64,000 nucleotides of DNA from Bacteroidales bacterium (GCA_910574205.1 CAJSYJ010000001.1:248001-312000); one strand, 5' to 3'; numbered from the stretch's first letter, positions 25,939 to 35,775 are shown. Translations and numbers: made by a program. The notes: generated by a model not told the origin, from the sequence alone.

Positions 25939-26718
25939 ATGACATCTGCAAAGGGATTGGAATGGACATTCGACACGGTGGCCGAGCTGTATGAAAAAGC
26001 GCGGCCTGAATATGTCGACGCGCTGTATCGGAGAATCTTCGACTATATTGCGATCGACGAGTCGAGCAGCGTACTCGAAATAGGAATCGGTGCGGGCGAG
26101 GCGACACTGCCTATGCTACGTACCGGATGCAAGCTGACGGCAGTGGAGTACGGAGAATCTTTCGCCGCATTGTGCCGTCGTAAGTTCAGCGGCTATCCCC
26201 GATTTTCGGTCATAAGGGGCAGATTCGAAGAGACGGAGTTTGCAGACCGGACGTTCGATCTGGTATATTGCGCATCGGCATTCCACTGGATTCCGGAGCA
26301 GGCAGGCTATGCCAAAGTCTTTTCGATGCTGAAAACGGGAGGCGTATTCGCCTGCTTCGACAATCATCCATTCGAGGACAAGGGGCACCCCGAGCTTGCC
26401 GAAGAGATTCAACGGCTCTACGCACGGTATATGGGCTCAGCCTGCCGCCCTAAGGAGTACGACATCGAAGCCGCCCGGCGCAAAGCGGCAATCGCACTCC
26501 GTTACGGATTCAGGGATATCGCCTGCGAATTGTTCCACCGGCAGAGGACGCTATCGGCCGAGGAGTATGTCGCCCTGCTGGGCACCTACTCCGACCATAT
26601 AGCCCTCGAAGAGGGATTACGGTCGGAATTTTATCGCCGCATCGAAGATGCTATCGACAGTCACGGCGGCGAAATAACGATATACGACACGATCGATCTG
26701 CGTATCGCGATAAAGTAA
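25939..26718 (+). CDS. Class I SAM-dependent methyltransferase
   Basis: 259 aa cytoplasmic methyltransferase of the Methyltransf_11/UbiE-like type. Motif I is VLEIGIGAGEATLPML (about 41-56), the acidic residue ending strand 2 lies in KLTAVEYGESFAALC, and motif IV is FDLVYCASAFHWIPEQAGYAKVFSMLKTGG. The substrate is not recognisable; the family covers small molecules and some toxins and cofactors. It is 112 bases after the A+T-rich gene, and its own G+C content is normal for the window. Confidence 0.88.
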   Translation: MTSAKGLEWTFDTVAELYEKARPEYVDALYRRIFDYIAIDESSSVLEIGIGAGEATLPMLRTGCKLTAVEYGESFAALCRRKFSGYPRFSVIRGRFEETEFADRTFDLVYCASAFHWIPEQAGYAKVFSMLKTGGVFACFDNHPFEDKGHPELAEEIQRLYARYMGSACRPKEYDIEAARRKAAIALRYGFRDIACELFHRQRTLSAEEYVALLGTYSDHIALEEGLRSEFYRRIEDAIDSHGGEITIYDTIDLRIAIK

Positions 26719-26923
26719 CGGCAGTATAATTTTATCTCGATAACAAGAGCTTACCGACACCACGGGTGCACGTAAGCAGAATGCCGCTTTTCAAGGCAAA
26801 AGCAACGATTTCTCGTCAAAAGACATCGGTTAGCTATTGCGCACCGCTTCCGCGCCCCGGCACTGCTCGTGCAAGCACGGCTCTGCTCTCGGCTTAAAGA
26901 AAACGCTGCAAACCGCATACGAA
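26719..26923. other. Intergenic region, possible relic of the promoter repeat
   Basis: No gene is visible. 26859-26900 reads like the second half of the promoter repeat (a CGTGC-AA-GCACG hairpin, then CTGCTCTCGGCTTA) but lacks the terminal TATCTTTG box, so it may be a decayed copy. This assignment is weak. Confidence 0.3.
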
Positions 26924-26970
26924 AAACCCGCCGACGGGTAGTACTCGTTGTACGTCCCGTCGGCGGGTTT
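26924..26970. terminator. Terminator between methyltransferase gene and yidC
   Basis: A perfect 15-bp stem (26924-26938 with 26956-26970) encloses a 17-base loop that has its own GTAC/GTAC pairing. On the minus strand the stem ends in a run of five T, which serves yidC; on the plus strand it closes the methyltransferase gene. Confidence 0.85.
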
Positions 26971-27011
26971 GAGCAAATGCGCGGAGACAGAATGCAGCTT
27001 ATAACGAACAG

Positions 27012-28958
27012 TTATCGTTGACGGCGCTGCTCCCTATTTAGATTCTGCTGCTGCTGACGGAGCATCTCCTCATAACGCTGCTGGAACTTCGACTTCTTGC
27101 GCGGGCGTGCGGCCTTGGCCTCGATATTGGCACGCACCTTACTGTCGTCGACATAGCGGCGGATAAGATACATCTGAGTAATGGTTATCAGCTGCGACAG
27201 GAAATAATAGTAGCACAGACCCGACGAATAGTTGTTGAAGAAGAACAACATCATGATCGGCATGACATAAACCATCATGACTTTCATGCCGGCCATTTGA
27301 GGCTGTCCGGCCGAGGTCTGGTTATAGCTGTAATATGAGAACGCGAAGATCGAAATGGTCATCAACAGCGCGAACAGGCTAACGTGGTCGCCATAGAACG
27401 GGATGTTGAAGGGCAGGTCGATGATGCTGTCGTATGACGACAAATCGTTCGCCCACAGGAACGACTCTCCGCGAAGCTCGATGCTGGCCGGGAAGAAGCG
27501 GAACAGCGCCCACAGAATCGGCATCTGGATCAGCAGCGGCAGACAGCCGCCCATAGGGTTGATGCCGGCCTTGCGGTAGAGCTCCATCATGGCCTGCTGT
27601 TTCTTCATCGCATCCTCCTTGCGGGGATACTTGGCATTGAGCGCCTCCATTTCGGGACGTATGACGCGCATCTTGGCCGTCGACAGGTAGCTCTTATACG
27701 TGAGCGGGAAGATGACAGCCTTGACCAGCAATGTAAGGATGAGGATGATAAGGCCGAAGCTCGGCAGATAGTCCTTCAACCAGCCGAAGATCGGGATCGT
27801 TACCAGACGGTTGATCCAGCCCACGAGCCAGCCGCCCAGAGGGATCATACGTTCCAGATCGATCGTCTCGCCGCCGAACTCGACATGTTTGAGTATGCGG
27901 TAGTCGTTGGGACCATAATAGAATGCGAAGTTATATTCGTCGACGTTCTTATCGAATGGGAATGCGACGGTCGCCGCGAAGTCCTTCATGTAGTCGCGAC
28001 CCTCCTGCGCGGTTGTCGAAAACTCCATGTTGGCATTGAACGGCGTGCGGCTGACGAAGACCGACGCGAAGTACTGCTGCTTGAATGCCAGCCACATGAG
28101 ATCGCGATGATACTCGTGGCTGCCGTCGGGCTCGATCGTATCCATATCACCCTCCGAGGGTTGATAGAATGCGATCGTGGTGGCCATATTCTCGTTCTGG
28201 AAACCGCGTTCGTTCTTGTTCGAGCGGTTGCGCCAGCGCATCAGAACCTCGTCGCGGCCGCTCATGTAGCGCTCCATATTGTGCAGGCGGACATCGAAAT
28301 CGACCAGATAGTCGCGCGACGGGTCGGTCGTGTCGTAGACCTTATATATGTACTCGACATACGACGATTCGCCCGGATCCATAGAGAGGCGCATCGCGAG
28401 CGTGGTCACGCCGTCGGCCTCGGTGCGGTCGACGATACGGAAAACCAGATCGTCGGTCGCTATCTTCTGTCCCGACATAGGTGCCGAGAGATCCATATTG
28501 AATACGGCGCTCTGCGGTTGCAGCAGCTCCACCGGCTCGGTGCGCTCCTCTTTCTTGTCGGCATAGCGCGTATACTCTTTCAGCCGTACATTCGTAACCT
28601 TCGCACCGCGCGTCGAAAAGTCGATCGCCATGACCGAATTTTCGATAGTCACTGTTTCGGCTTCTGCCTCGGCGGCGGCGAACACGGCTTCGCCTACGGC
28701 CGCGATTTCGGCCTGACGGGCACGCTCCTCAGCTGCGGCGCGCTCGGCGGCCTTCTCCTCCTCGCTGCGCGTATCCTGAGCCTCCGATGCCGCCTGTGCC
28801 AGACGCTCGGCCTCAGCCTCGGCAGCCTGCTTCTGCTGCTCGATCTGCTGCTCGCGTCTCCATTCGTTGTATTTCTCGGCCTGCTTGTTATTGTAAAGAA
28901 CGAATCCTACGAAGATCGCTCCCATCAATATCAGACCGACGATAGTCTTCTTATCCAT
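27012..28958 (-). CDS. yidC: Membrane protein insertase YidC
   Basis: 648 aa inner-membrane insertase/chaperone. TM1 is at about 4-22. A long coiled, Ala/Glu-rich linker (25-95) leads to the periplasmic beta domain (about 100-360), and the conserved five-TM core follows at about 365-600 (YKSYLSTAKMRVIRPEMEALNAKYP, NPMGGCLPLLIQMPILWALFRFFPASIELRGESFLWANDLSSYD). The basic C-terminal tail could bind ribosomes. It is the last gene of a unit with the DUF349 gene and pyrG, 25 bases after pyrG, with a strong terminator behind it. Confidence 0.97.
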   Translation of the reverse strand: MDKKTIVGLILMGAIFVGFVLYNNKQAEKYNEWRREQQIEQQKQAAEAEAERLAQAASEAQDTRSEEEKAAERAAAEERARQAEIAAVGEAVFAAAEAEAETVTIENSVMAIDFSTRGAKVTNVRLKEYTRYADKKEERTEPVELLQPQSAVFNMDLSAPMSGQKIATDDLVFRIVDRTEADGVTTLAMRLSMDPGESSYVEYIYKVYDTTDPSRDYLVDFDVRLHNMERYMSGRDEVLMRWRNRSNKNERGFQNENMATTIAFYQPSEGDMDTIEPDGSHEYHRDLMWLAFKQQYFASVFVSRTPFNANMEFSTTAQEGRDYMKDFAATVAFPFDKNVDEYNFAFYYGPNDYRILKHVEFGGETIDLERMIPLGGWLVGWINRLVTIPIFGWLKDYLPSFGLIILILTLLVKAVIFPLTYKSYLSTAKMRVIRPEMEALNAKYPRKEDAMKKQQAMMELYRKAGINPMGGCLPLLIQMPILWALFRFFPASIELRGESFLWANDLSSYDSIIDLPFNIPFYGDHVSLFALLMTISIFAFSYYSYNQTSAGQPQMAGMKVMMVYVMPIMMLFFFNNYSSGLCYYYFLSQLITITQMYLIRRYVDDSKVRANIEAKAARPRKKSKFQQRYEEMLRQQQQNLNREQRRQR

Positions 28959-28983
28959 CTAAAACTGTCTCTTTAATGAAAAA

Positions 28984-30615
28984 TTACTTTGTCCCGTGCT
29001 CGTCGGCATACTTCAATGCCGCATCTACGAACGATACGAACAGCGGATGAGGGTTGGCCACCGTCGAGCGGTACTCGGGGTGGTACTGCGTACCGACGAA
29101 CCAGCGGTGCGACGGAATCTCGACCACCTCGACCAGACCCGTATCGGGATTGGTGCCCGCGGCCTTCATGCCGGCGCTCTCGAACTGCGCGAGATAGTCG
29201 TTGTTGAACTCGTAACGGTGGCGATGACGCTCCGCGATGTTCTGCGTGCCGTAAGCCTCGGCTGCCGTCGACTGCTTGGCCAGCAGGCATGGATAGCCGC
29301 CCAGACGCATAGTGCCGCCCTTGGCCGTGATACCCTTCTGCTCCTCCATAAGATCGATTACGGGGTGGGTCGTGGTCTGCTCCATTTCGCTCGAATTGGC
29401 ATCCTCCCAACCCAGCACGTTACGTGCGAACTCGATGACGGCACACTGCATGCCCAGACATATACCGAAGAACGGAATATCGTTCTCGCGTGCATAGCGC
29501 ACGGCCACGAGCTTGCCCTCGATACCGCGGTTGCCGAAACCGGGGGCCACCAGCACGGCCGACATGCCGGCCAATGTCTGAGCGACATTTTCCAAGGTCA
29601 GCTTCTCGGAGTTGACATAGTGCAACTTGACCTTACAGTCGTTGACCGCACCCGCATGGATGAACGACTCGCTGATCGACTTATAGGCGTCGGGCAGCTC
29701 GGTGTATTTTCCCACCAGCGCCACATCGACCCTGCGCGAAGGATTCTTCACGCGCTCGACGAATGCGCTCCATGCAGCCATGTCGGGTTCCTGCTCGGCT
29801 TCCAGACCGAGCTTGTGCAGCAACACCTCGTCGAGATGCTGTGCGTGCATCCTCAGCGGCACCTCGTAGATCGTAGGCACGTCGATCGACTCGACCACGG
29901 CATCGGGCGTGACGTTGCAGAACAGAGCTACCTTGCGGCGTATGTCGGCATTGAGCGGATGCTCCGAGCGCAGCACCAGCACGTCGGGCTGCAAACCGTT
30001 GGACAGAAGATCCTTGACAGAATGCTGCGTCGGCTTGGTCTTCAACTCGCCCGAAGCGGCCATATAGGGGATCAGCGTGAGATGAACCAGCACGGTGTTC
30101 TGATATCCGAGCGTATAACGCAGCTGACGCACCGATTCGATGAACGGCAGCGACTCGATATCGCCCACCGTACCGCCGATCTCGGTAATGATTACGTCGT
30201 ACTTCTTCGTTGTGCCGAGCAGCTGTATGCGGCGCTTGATCTCGTCGGTAATATGGGGTATGACCTGCACGGTCTTGCCCAGAAACTCGCCGCGGCGCTC
30301 CTTCTCGATGACGCTCTTATAGATCTTGCCCGTAGTGACGTTGTTGTTCTTCGTGGTCTGTATCGAGGTAAAGCGCTCGTAGTGTCCCAGATCGAGGTCG
30401 GTCTCCGTACCGTCTTCGGTCACGTAGCACTCGCCGTGCTCGTAGGGATTGAGCGTACCCGGATCGATATTGATGTAGGGGTCGAGCTTCTGAATCGTTA
30501 CCGAATAGCCGCGCGCCTGCAACAGGCGGGCGATAGATGCCGATATGATACCCTTGCCCAACGACGAGGCCACACCGCCCGTCACGAAAATGTACTTTGG
30601 TTTAGATAACTTCAT
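28984..30615 (-). CDS. pyrG: CTP synthase
   Basis: 543 aa cytoplasmic enzyme that aminates UTP to CTP with glutamine and ATP. The N-terminal amidoligase domain has KYIFVTGGVASSLGKGI (P-loop) and SLPFIESVRQLR. The C-terminal class I glutamine amidotransferase (about 290-540) has the nucleophile in FGICLGMQCAVIEFARN and the His-Glu pair in GTQYHPEYRS. Length is standard. It lies between the DUF349 gene (12 bases) and yidC (25 bases). Confidence 0.98.
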   Translation of the reverse strand: MKLSKPKYIFVTGGVASSLGKGIISASIARLLQARGYSVTIQKLDPYINIDPGTLNPYEHGECYVTEDGTETDLDLGHYERFTSIQTTKNNNVTTGKIYKSVIEKERRGEFLGKTVQVIPHITDEIKRRIQLLGTTKKYDVIITEIGGTVGDIESLPFIESVRQLRYTLGYQNTVLVHLTLIPYMAASGELKTKPTQHSVKDLLSNGLQPDVLVLRSEHPLNADIRRKVALFCNVTPDAVVESIDVPTIYEVPLRMHAQHLDEVLLHKLGLEAEQEPDMAAWSAFVERVKNPSRRVDVALVGKYTELPDAYKSISESFIHAGAVNDCKVKLHYVNSEKLTLENVAQTLAGMSAVLVAPGFGNRGIEGKLVAVRYARENDIPFFGICLGMQCAVIEFARNVLGWEDANSSEMEQTTTHPVIDLMEEQKGITAKGGTMRLGGYPCLLAKQSTAAEAYGTQNIAERHRHRYEFNNDYLAQFESAGMKAAGTNPDTGLVEVVEIPSHRWFVGTQYHPEYRSTVANPHPLFVSFVDAALKYADEHGTK

Positions 30616-30627
30616 TTCTGCTATGTA

Positions 30628-32622
30628 TTACTCCTGCTCCTGTTTCGATTCCTGCGCCTGCTGACGATCTATAAGGCGCACCTTTTCGATCGTATCGGAC
30701 ATCTCACGCTTGGCACGCTCGATCTTGCTGCGCACCTCGGCGATCATGGCATCGGCGTTCTTGGATTTGGCGAAGAAGCCGATGTTGTTCTCCAACAGAG
30801 CTATGTCCTGCTCCATTTGACGCACCTTGTTGTAGAGCCGCTCACGCTCCGAGCGCAGACGGCGGTCGCCCTTCATGCCAGAGACCTTATCCTTGAAACG
30901 CGTCATAGAGCGGTCGCGCTCCGATGAACGCAGCGTCGCGAACATATCGTCGACAACGGCCTTGTACTGCTTCTGTATGCTCTCCTTCTGCTTGATAGGC
31001 ACGAAGCCGATCTCGCTCCAACGACGCTGGAAATCCTTTATCATATCGAAGCCGCCCGAATGTATGTCGGCAGCGCGCATCTGTGCGAGCAGCTCCTGCT
31101 TGCGTTGCAGATTCTGTTCGTACTCGCCGTCGACGGCCGAGAAGTGCTGCGCCTTGCGCTCGAAAAAGCGGTCGCATGCGGCGCGGAAACGTCTCCATAT
31201 CTGGTCGGAGTGGCGGCGCGAGACGGCGCCTATCGTCTTCCACTTGGCCTGCAAGGCGATCAGCTCGTCGGTGGCGTGTTTCCAATCCTCGCTCGCCTGC
31301 AATGCCTCGGCCTGCTCGCATATCTCCTGTTTGAGGGCGAGGTTGTGCTCCATTTCGCTCTTAACGCCGGCATAGAAATCGCGTTTGAGCTCGAAGAAGC
31401 GGTCGCACGCCGTGCGGAAACGCTCGTAGATGCGGTTGTTGTCCTTCTTGGGTGCGAAGCCTATGGTCTTCCACACCTTCTGTATTTCGAGCAGCTGGTC
31501 GCTGGCCTTGTTCCACTCCTTGCGCGTGGTGTATGCTCCGGTCAGAAGCGCCTCGGAACGCTCGCAGAGCTCGGTTTTGAGTTCGAGATTCTTCATCTGC
31601 TCGCTTTTCAAGCCCTCGAAGTACTCCTGATGCTGCTTGTTGATACGGCTCGACGCCTCCCTGAAACGCTCCCACAGCGTCTCCTTGTACTCGTTGGCGA
31701 CGGGCCCCGTCTCGCGCCACTCGTCGTGCAGCTTCTGCAACTTGCGGAACGCCTCCACCACCGACGGCTCCATGACCAGCGCCTCGGCCTGCTCGCAGAG
31801 CGAAATCTTCGACTCGTAGTTCTTCCTCAGATCGAGGTCGCGGAGCTCCTTGTTGATCTTTATGAAGTTGTAGAAGTTCTCGACATTGAAGTTGTAGCTC
31901 TCCCACACATCCTTGACATCGGCCTGCGGCACCGGTCCGGTCTCCTTCCAACGCTGCTGCAACTCGCGGAAACGGGCGAAGGTAGTGTTCATCGTCTCGT
32001 CGGAATTGACCAGCTCTTTAAGCTCCTCGATAATGGCCAGCTTGGTTTCGAGATTGCCCTGCTTGGCCTGCTCGACCTCCGACATGTATTTGTCGCGGTG
32101 CTCGCGATAGACGGCGAACAGCTCCTTGAAGCGTGCTTCGCAGCCGTCCTGCTGAGGGACAAATTCCGTCTCCTCGCCGCCGGCCTCGACAAAGGCGCGA
32201 CGCGCGGCCTCGGTCTCGGCGCGATGACGTTTGTAGAATGCTATCTTAATGGCTTCGACCGTGCGGCGCAGCGTCTGCACCGGTTCGTTTTCGATCTTCG
32301 AGGCAAACAGCTCGATCAGCTCGTTCTTGTTCATTGCAGCCAGCGCAGCCTCCTGCGATGCCGCAGCGGCATCGTCGGCAGCCTGCTCCTCGGCGCTCTC
32401 CTCACCCATATCGAGCCCGGCCTTGTCGGCCGCCAGAGCCGCCTCCTCGTCGGCGAAGCGGTCGTTGAGACCGTCGGCGAGCATAGACCCCTGCCCGGGA
32501 TTATCTTCGGTCGTATCCGCGTCGGCAGCCTCGGCGGCTGCGACGGTCTTCTGCGTATCTTCGGCGGTAGCGCCGACAGGCTCCGCGGGAGCCGTAAGAT
32601 CGATTTTTTCAGTAGCCATCAC
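30628..32622 (-). CDS. DUF349-repeat protein
   Basis: 664 aa, highly charged and mostly helical. After an acidic, Ala-rich, low-complexity N-terminus (1-75) there are about five copies of the DUF349 helical repeat, each built on a core such as WKETGPVPQADVKDVWESYNFNVENFYNF, WRETGPVANEYKETLWERFREAS, WKTIGFAPKKDNNRIYERFRTACDRFF and WKTIGAVSRRHSDQIWRRFRAACDRFF. The C-terminus is coiled coil. DUF349 proteins are widespread in Bacteroidetes; the role is unknown. It is first in the unit with pyrG and yidC. The start may be the second Met (32619). Confidence 0.9.
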   Translation of the reverse strand: MMATEKIDLTAPAEPVGATAEDTQKTVAAAEAADADTTEDNPGQGSMLADGLNDRFADEEAALAADKAGLDMGEESAEEQAADDAAAASQEAALAAMNKNELIELFASKIENEPVQTLRRTVEAIKIAFYKRHRAETEAARRAFVEAGGEETEFVPQQDGCEARFKELFAVYREHRDKYMSEVEQAKQGNLETKLAIIEELKELVNSDETMNTTFARFRELQQRWKETGPVPQADVKDVWESYNFNVENFYNFIKINKELRDLDLRKNYESKISLCEQAEALVMEPSVVEAFRKLQKLHDEWRETGPVANEYKETLWERFREASSRINKQHQEYFEGLKSEQMKNLELKTELCERSEALLTGAYTTRKEWNKASDQLLEIQKVWKTIGFAPKKDNNRIYERFRTACDRFFELKRDFYAGVKSEMEHNLALKQEICEQAEALQASEDWKHATDELIALQAKWKTIGAVSRRHSDQIWRRFRAACDRFFERKAQHFSAVDGEYEQNLQRKQELLAQMRAADIHSGGFDMIKDFQRRWSEIGFVPIKQKESIQKQYKAVVDDMFATLRSSERDRSMTRFKDKVSGMKGDRRLRSERERLYNKVRQMEQDIALLENNIGFFAKSKNADAMIAEVRSKIERAKREMSDTIEKVRLIDRQQAQESKQEQE

Positions 32623-32677
32623 TTCAAAGTTTTATTGTTCGTATCTCCACGAGCATCCGCTCGCTACGGAAATCGGG

Positions 32678-32685
32678 CAAAGATA
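32678..32685 (-). promoter_or_regulatory. -7 box for DUF349-pyrG-yidC unit
   Basis: TATCTTTG on the minus strand (32685-32678) lies 55 bases before the start codon. No clear -33 TTG at the usual spacing. Confidence 0.5.
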
Positions 32686-32728
32686 ACAATTTTTGGCAAC
32701 TATTCATCGCTTTGACGGGGGAATTTGC

Positions 32729-32736
32729 TATCTTCG
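32729..32736 (+). promoter_or_regulatory. Possible -7 box for the response regulator gene
   Basis: TATCTTCG deviates at one position from TAnnTTTG and lies 30 bases before the start; TTTG at 32711 is too close to serve as -33. Weak. Confidence 0.3.
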
Positions 32737-32766
32737 CACACAATTTCAAAATTGTTAGAAAAGCCC

Positions 32767-33432
32767 ATGTTCCGCATTCTGATTATCGACGACGAGACGG
32801 ATATTCTCGAATTTGTAAAATACAACCTGAGCCGCGACGGATACGAGGTCTACACCGCCTGCAACGGCAGCGAGGGGCTGAGAACGGCCGTCGAGGTGCG
32901 ACCGCACCTGATACTGCTCGACATGATGATGCCCGTAATGAACGGCGTGGAGACATGCCGTGCGATACGGTCGAGCGACGAGCTGAAACATACGATGGTC
33001 GTATTTCTCTCGGCACTGAGTCAGGAGGAGGCGCAGCTGACGGGCTACGAGGCCGGCGCCGACGACTATATCGCCAAGCCCATAAGGATGAATCTGCTGC
33101 GCAGCCGCATAGGCGCTATCATGAAGCGCATCGAGGCCGACAGCCATGCCGCGGCCGACGCCACGGCAGGCATAACGCTCGACCGCGAGCACTTCGTCGT
33201 GCGCACAGCCGACGGGGAGCTTACGCTGCCGCGCAAGGAGTTCGCGCTGTTGGAGCTTCTGATCTCCTCGCCGGGCAGGCTCTTCACGCGAGAGAAGATC
33301 TATTCGACCGTATGGGGCAAGGACGTGGTGGTCGGCGACAGAACGATCGACGTGCATATCCGCAAACTGCGTCAGAAGATCGGCGGCGAGCATATAGTGA
33401 CGGTAAAGGGTGTCGGCTATAAGTTCGAATAG
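32767..33432 (+). CDS. OmpR/PhoB-type response regulator, orphan
   Basis: 221 aa cytoplasmic transcription factor. The receiver domain (1-120) has the acidic pair in IIDDE, the phospho-acceptor Asp in LILLDMMMPVMNG (Asp51), the conserved Ser/Thr in VVFLSAL and the Lys in DDYIAKPI. The C-terminal winged helix (about 130-221) has LTLPRKEFALLELLISSPGRLFTREKI and DRTIDVHIRKLRQKIGGEHIVTVKGVGYKFE. All switch residues are present. The cognate histidine kinase is not next to it. I chose MFRILIIDDE; the frame opens 14 codons earlier, inside the likely promoter. Confidence 0.93.
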   Translation: MFRILIIDDETDILEFVKYNLSRDGYEVYTACNGSEGLRTAVEVRPHLILLDMMMPVMNGVETCRAIRSSDELKHTMVVFLSALSQEEAQLTGYEAGADDYIAKPIRMNLLRSRIGAIMKRIEADSHAAADATAGITLDREHFVVRTADGELTLPRKEFALLELLISSPGRLFTREKIYSTVWGKDVVVGDRTIDVHIRKLRQKIGGEHIVTVKGVGYKFE

Positions 33433-33507
33433 ACGACATTCCGGCTGCAACCGGCACCGAACGGAACATCGTTTTGAAATTTTTATACGAGAAATACGTC
33501 GCGTCTA

Positions 33508-33537
33508 TTGCAGAATCGCAGTTTATGCTTATCTTTG
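33508..33537 (+). promoter_or_regulatory. ackA-ptb-buk promoter
   Basis: TTG at 33508-33510 and TATCTTTG at 33530-33537 are 19 bases apart, a textbook Bacteroidetes promoter. The ackA start is 55 bases downstream. Confidence 0.8.
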
Positions 33538-33591
33538 TTAAGCAAAACGGCGTTTTCTCGGCCGAACTGTAATACTAAACACTTTTCGAAA

Positions 33592-34803
33592 ATGATTATA
33601 TTGGTTCTCAACTGCGGCAGCTCGTCGATCAAGTATCAGGTACTCGACCTGCGCTGCAACAAACACGAGCTGCTGGCCAAGGGTCTGGTCGAGCGCATCG
33701 GCATGGCCGAAGGCGATCTGACCCACAAGCCCGCCGGCAAGACTCCGTTCGAACAGCATCTGCCTATCGCAGACCACACCACCGGCATCCGTCTGGTGCT
33801 GGATGCGCTGACCGATCCCGAGCACGGCGTGATAGGCTCGCTCGACGAGTTGTCGGCCGTAGGCCACCGCGTGGCTCACGGCGGCGAATACTTCGCCGAC
33901 AGCTGCATCGTCGACCAGGAGGTAAAACGCAGGATAGAGGAGCTGTTCGCCATAGCGCCGCTCCACAACCCCGCCAACATGCAGGGCATACTCTCGATCG
34001 GGAGCGTGCTGCCGGGCATACCGCAGGTGGCCGTATTCGACACCTCGTTCCACCACACGATACCGGCCGTCAACTACATGTATGCCATACCGTACGAATA
34101 TTACGAGCGTTACCGCGTCCGCAAATACGGATTCCACGGCACCAGCCACAAGTACGTCGCCGCCAAGGGCGCCGAGCTGGCCGGACTGGATCTCGCATCG
34201 TCGCGCATCATAACATGCCATATCGGCAACGGAGCGTCGGTAACGGCTGTCGAGAACGGCCGTTCGGTCGACACGTCTATGGGATTCTCGCCCCTCGACG
34301 GTCTGATGATGGGCACGCGCTCGGGCTCGATCGATGTGAGTGCGGCGACATACATAGCCTCGCACGAGGGTATGGACTACGAGCAGCTCGACCAGATGCT
34401 CAACAAGCGTTCGGGCGTACTGGGCGTATCGGGCATATCGAGCGACATGCGCGATATCGACGCCGCATACGACCGCGGCGAGGAGCGCGCCGTACTCGCA
34501 CGCGACATGTACAACGCCAGAATCAAGAAGTATGTCGGAGAGTATGCGGCCGAGATGGGCGGCGTCGATCTGATAGTCTTTACCGGCGGCGTCGGGGAAA
34601 ATTCGAAGGAGCTGCGCGAGGAGGTATGCTCAGGGTTGGAGTTCATGGGTGTCGAGTTCGACGCGGAGGCCAACCGCTCGGCCGTACGCGGCAGGGACGC
34701 CATACTGTCGAAGGCCTCGTCGCGGACGAAGGTCGCCGTCGTATGCACCGACGAGGAGCTCATGATAGCCGCCGACACCTATCGTCTGGTCAAAGGATTG
34801 TAG
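33592..34803 (+). CDS. ackA: Acetate kinase
   Basis: 403 aa cytoplasmic ASKHA-fold kinase that makes acetate and ATP from acetyl phosphate. Signatures are MIILVLNCGSSSIKYQVLD at the N-terminus, the VAVFDTSFHHTIPAVNYMYAIP block, GTSHKYV, HIGNGASVTAVENGRSVDTSMGFSPLDGLMMGTRSG and FTGGVGENS. I start at 33592, where the family begins; the frame is open upstream through the promoter. It leads a unit with ptb and buk rather than with pta. Confidence 0.97.
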   Translation: MIILVLNCGSSSIKYQVLDLRCNKHELLAKGLVERIGMAEGDLTHKPAGKTPFEQHLPIADHTTGIRLVLDALTDPEHGVIGSLDELSAVGHRVAHGGEYFADSCIVDQEVKRRIEELFAIAPLHNPANMQGILSIGSVLPGIPQVAVFDTSFHHTIPAVNYMYAIPYEYYERYRVRKYGFHGTSHKYVAAKGAELAGLDLASSRIITCHIGNGASVTAVENGRSVDTSMGFSPLDGLMMGTRSGSIDVSAATYIASHEGMDYEQLDQMLNKRSGVLGVSGISSDMRDIDAAYDRGEERAVLARDMYNARIKKYVGEYAAEMGGVDLIVFTGGVGENSKELREEVCSGLEFMGVEFDAEANRSAVRGRDAILSKASSRTKVAVVCTDEELMIAADTYRLVKGL

Positions 34804-34826
34804 AAACACATTAAAACTTCATAAAC

Positions 34827-35732
34827 ATGATAAGACATCTGAGTGAAATCGTTGAAGCCGCCCGCAGCGGAGGCAAGAAACGTCTGGCCGTGGCATACGG
34901 ACAGGATACCCACACCATAGAGGCGGTATACGACGCATATCAGGAGGGGCTTGTCGAGCCCACCCTCTACGGCGACAAGGCGGCGATAGCCGAGGCGTGC
35001 GCCCAGCTCGGCATCGACATGTCGATATTCAATATCGTCGACGAGAAGAGCGACGTGGCATGCGTGCAGCTGGCCGTGCAGGCCGTAGTCGACGGCCGTG
35101 CCGACGTGCTGATGAAGGGTCTGGTATCGACCGACAAGTACATGCGCGGCATTCTCAACAAGGACGCCGGTCTGTTCCCGCCCAAGGGCACGCTGAGCCA
35201 TGTTTCGGTAATCGAGCTGCCCGACTACGACAAGCTGCTCTGCATAGCCGACGTGGCCGTGATCCCGCAGCCCGACTTCAAGCAGAAGACCGTCATCATA
35301 GGTTATCTGGCCAAGACCGCCAGGCTGCTGGGCGTCGACACTCCCAAGGTCGCCTGCATAGCCCCCTCGGAGCAGCTGCTGCCGTCGGTGGTATCGTCGA
35401 CCGACGGTGCGCTGCTGGCCAAAATGGCCGACCGCGGACAGCTGGGCAAGGTAATTGTCGACGGACCGCTGTCGCTCGACGTGGCGCTCTACAAGGAGGT
35501 CGCCGAGCACAAGAAGGTTACGGGCTCGCGCGTTGCCGGCGAACCGGACTGCCTGCTGTTCCCCAACATCGAGTCGGGAAACGTGTTCTTCAAGGCCGCG
35601 TCGCATCTGGCACACGCCGAGCTGGCGGCAATGGTCATGGGAACCAAGGTTCCGTGCGTACTTACCTCGCGCGGCGATACGCCCCAGACCAAGAAGTATT
35701 CGATAGCGCTGGCATGTCTGGCCGCAAAATAA
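34827..35732 (+). CDS. ptb: Phosphate butyryltransferase (phosphotransbutyrylase)
   Basis: 301 aa cytoplasmic acyltransferase of the Pta/Ptb family that exchanges CoA for phosphate on butyryl-CoA or related acyl-CoA. Length near 300 and the short single-domain form fit Ptb better than Pta (about 330 or more). Typical blocks are DVLMKGLVSTDKYMRGILNKDAGL, HVSVIELPDYDKLL, VACIAPSEQLLPSVVSSTDGALLAKMADRGQ and VDGPLSLDVALYKEVAEHKK. Position between ackA and buk supports a role in butyrate or branched short-chain acid formation. The exact acyl chain (butyryl, isobutyryl, isovaleryl or acetyl) cannot be told. Confidence 0.9.
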   Translation: MIRHLSEIVEAARSGGKKRLAVAYGQDTHTIEAVYDAYQEGLVEPTLYGDKAAIAEACAQLGIDMSIFNIVDEKSDVACVQLAVQAVVDGRADVLMKGLVSTDKYMRGILNKDAGLFPPKGTLSHVSVIELPDYDKLLCIADVAVIPQPDFKQKTVIIGYLAKTARLLGVDTPKVACIAPSEQLLPSVVSSTDGALLAKMADRGQLGKVIVDGPLSLDVALYKEVAEHKKVTGSRVAGEPDCLLFPNIESGNVFFKAASHLAHAELAAMVMGTKVPCVLTSRGDTPQTKKYSIALACLAAK

Positions 35733-35775
35733 ACCGCACACGACCGAGATAAGACAACCCTAATAATTGAAGACT

